6,281 nucleotides of DNA from NCBI GenBank assembly GCA_964518335.1, contig CAZFDT010000137.1, positions 1 through 6,281 on the forward strand. The letters run 5' to 3'. This document shows positions 5,971 to 6,281 of the stretch, piece by piece; the stretch's first letter is position 1, and every line of letters starts with the position of its first letter. Source of the DNA: CAZFDT01 sp964518335 (GTDB lineage: Bacteria > Planctomycetota > Phycisphaerae > Phycisphaerales > Phycisphaeraceae). A program made the position numbers and the translations under genes. The notes beneath the pieces were generated by a model. That model worked only from the letters and a program-made list of their open reading frames with translations. It made no database searches and was not told the origin of the DNA.

Positions 5971-5995
5971 ATGGGCGTAAAATAGAGATGGGCGT
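5960..5995 (+). repeat. Three ATGGG(A/C)GT direct repeats, candidate integrase arm sites
   Basis: ATGGGAGT at 5960-5967, ATGGGCGT at 5971-5978 and ATGGGCGT at 5988-5995 lie in the 184-bp AT-richer gap between the integrase start and the tRNA 3' end. Short direct repeats beside the att core are what the N-terminal domain of a tyrosine integrase normally binds. An AACATGTT palindrome lies nearby at 6013-6020. Confidence 0.45.
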
Positions 5996-6081
5996 ACACA
6001 CCAAACATAGAGAACATGTTGTATATCACTTCAAATACATGACTTACGAAACGTGCTGCCCAACGACTCTTGAAGTCACAA

Positions 6082-6105
6082 TGCCGACGAGTGGACTCGA
6101 ACCAC
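6082..6105 (-). other. Probable attachment site in the 3' end of tRNA-Met
   Basis: The T-arm and 3' acceptor strand of the tRNA lie next to the integrase gene, which is transcribed away from the tRNA; this is the classic arrangement for islands and prophages integrated in tRNA genes. The tRNA is intact, so the element restores the 3' end. I see no second copy of this sequence in the window, so exact borders cannot be set and the other att lies beyond position 1. Confidence 0.5.
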
Positions 6106-6154
6106 TGACCCGGGGCTTATGAATCCCCTGCTCTACCAACTGAGCTACGTCGGC
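6082..6154 (-). tRNA. tRNA-Met (anticodon CAT), probably elongator
   Basis: The 73 bases fold into a full cloverleaf: acceptor stem GCCGACG/CGTCGGC (7 bp), D stem GCTC/GAGC, anticodon stem with loop TTCATAA (anticodon CAT at 6121-6119), T stem AGTGG/CCACT and T loop TTCGAGT, with discriminator A. The pair G1-C72 rules out a bacterial initiator tRNA, which lacks that pair; tRNA-Ile2 with a modified CAT anticodon is the main alternative. The anticodon stem has four G-C pairs and an A-G mismatch at the loop end. CCA is not encoded. It is the likely host integration target. Confidence 0.93.
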
Positions 6155-6185
6155 GAACTCCCTGCTGTGACGCGGGGAGTGGGGG

Positions 6186-6213
6186 ATTGTAAGCGACCTG
6201 CGATGCCGATCAA
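6186..6213 (-). promoter_or_regulatory. sigma70-type promoter of the tRNA-Met gene
   Basis: On the minus strand TTGATC (6213-6208) and TACAAT (6191-6186) are separated by 16 bp, each close to consensus. The discriminator just downstream is GC-rich (CCCCCACTCCCCGCG), as is common in growth-rate-regulated stable RNA promoters. Transcription would begin near 6179, and the 5' leader can form a small ACTCCC/GGGAGT hairpin before the mature tRNA. Confidence 0.6.
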
Positions 6214-6242
6214 GCCCTTGGGCAGGTGTGTGTACCGGCTCG

Positions 6243-6281
6243 ATAGAAATGTCCTCATCATTGTCTCAATAGAAGTGTCCT
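6243..6281. repeat. Two ATAGAA(A/G)TGTCCT repeats, possible insertion sequence end
   Basis: ATAGAAATGTCCT at 6243-6255 and ATAGAAGTGTCCT at 6269-6281 are direct copies 26 bp apart with one mismatch. Repeated TGTCC-type boxes at a terminus are familiar from IS21- and IS481-like elements, where they are transposase binding sites. No transposase is inside the window, so this is an inference. Confidence 0.35.

Noticed and set aside
6167..6173. A GTGACG hexamer between the tRNA and its promoter, as a further iteron
   Set aside because: It is a single 6-base match without the inverted partner or the CTT-spaced copy; chance is sufficient explanation.

Overview
The window is the integrase-side end of an integrated mobile element in a GC-rich bacterium (about 60% GC by eye). 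The element sits against a chromosomal tRNA-Met(CAT) gene at the right edge. The host cannot be named from sequence alone. Two clues point away from gammaproteobacteria and are compatible with a planctomycete-like (PVC) host: the tRNA gene does not encode its CCA tail, and the integrase has an unusual 'NCGF-K-NKD' box that I associate from memory with planctomycete integrases. This is an inference.

Layout from right to left, which is also the direction of transcription (every gene is on the minus strand). 6243-6281 holds two copies of an ATAGAA(A/G)TGTCCT repeat that looks like the end of an insertion sequence lying outside the window. 6082-6154 is tRNA-Met with a sigma70-type promoter; its 3' end is the probable attachment site. 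5960-5995 holds three ATGGG(A/C)GT direct repeats, candidate integrase arm sites. 5896-4461 is a tyrosine recombinase split by a one-base frameshift in a G5 tract. 4374-3622 encodes a 250-residue protein of unknown function with a possible OmpR-like winged helix at its C-terminus. 3622-2841 has no gene but contains five 28-bp iterons (three GTGACG-type hexamers each), AT-rich stretches, a degenerate inverted iteron that overlaps the best promoter, and a leader with several predicted hairpins. 2840-1797 is a primase-polymerase of the archaeo-eukaryotic primase (AEP) superfamily. 1800-19 is a DUF927-type P-loop ATPase/helicase that overlaps the primase stop codon by ATGA.

Taken together this looks like a compact integrative element with its own replication module. 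The integrase and tRNA site provide integration, the iteron region looks like an origin, and PrimPol plus the DUF927 ATPase are the likely primase and helicase. The 250-residue protein is a candidate regulator or iteron binder. No capsid, conjugation, toxin-antitoxin or defence gene is visible. No second copy of the tRNA 3' end is seen, so the far end of the element lies left of position 1. The most interesting points are the composite iterons, the structured primase leader, the overlap of promoter and iteron, and the frameshifted, atypical integrase.
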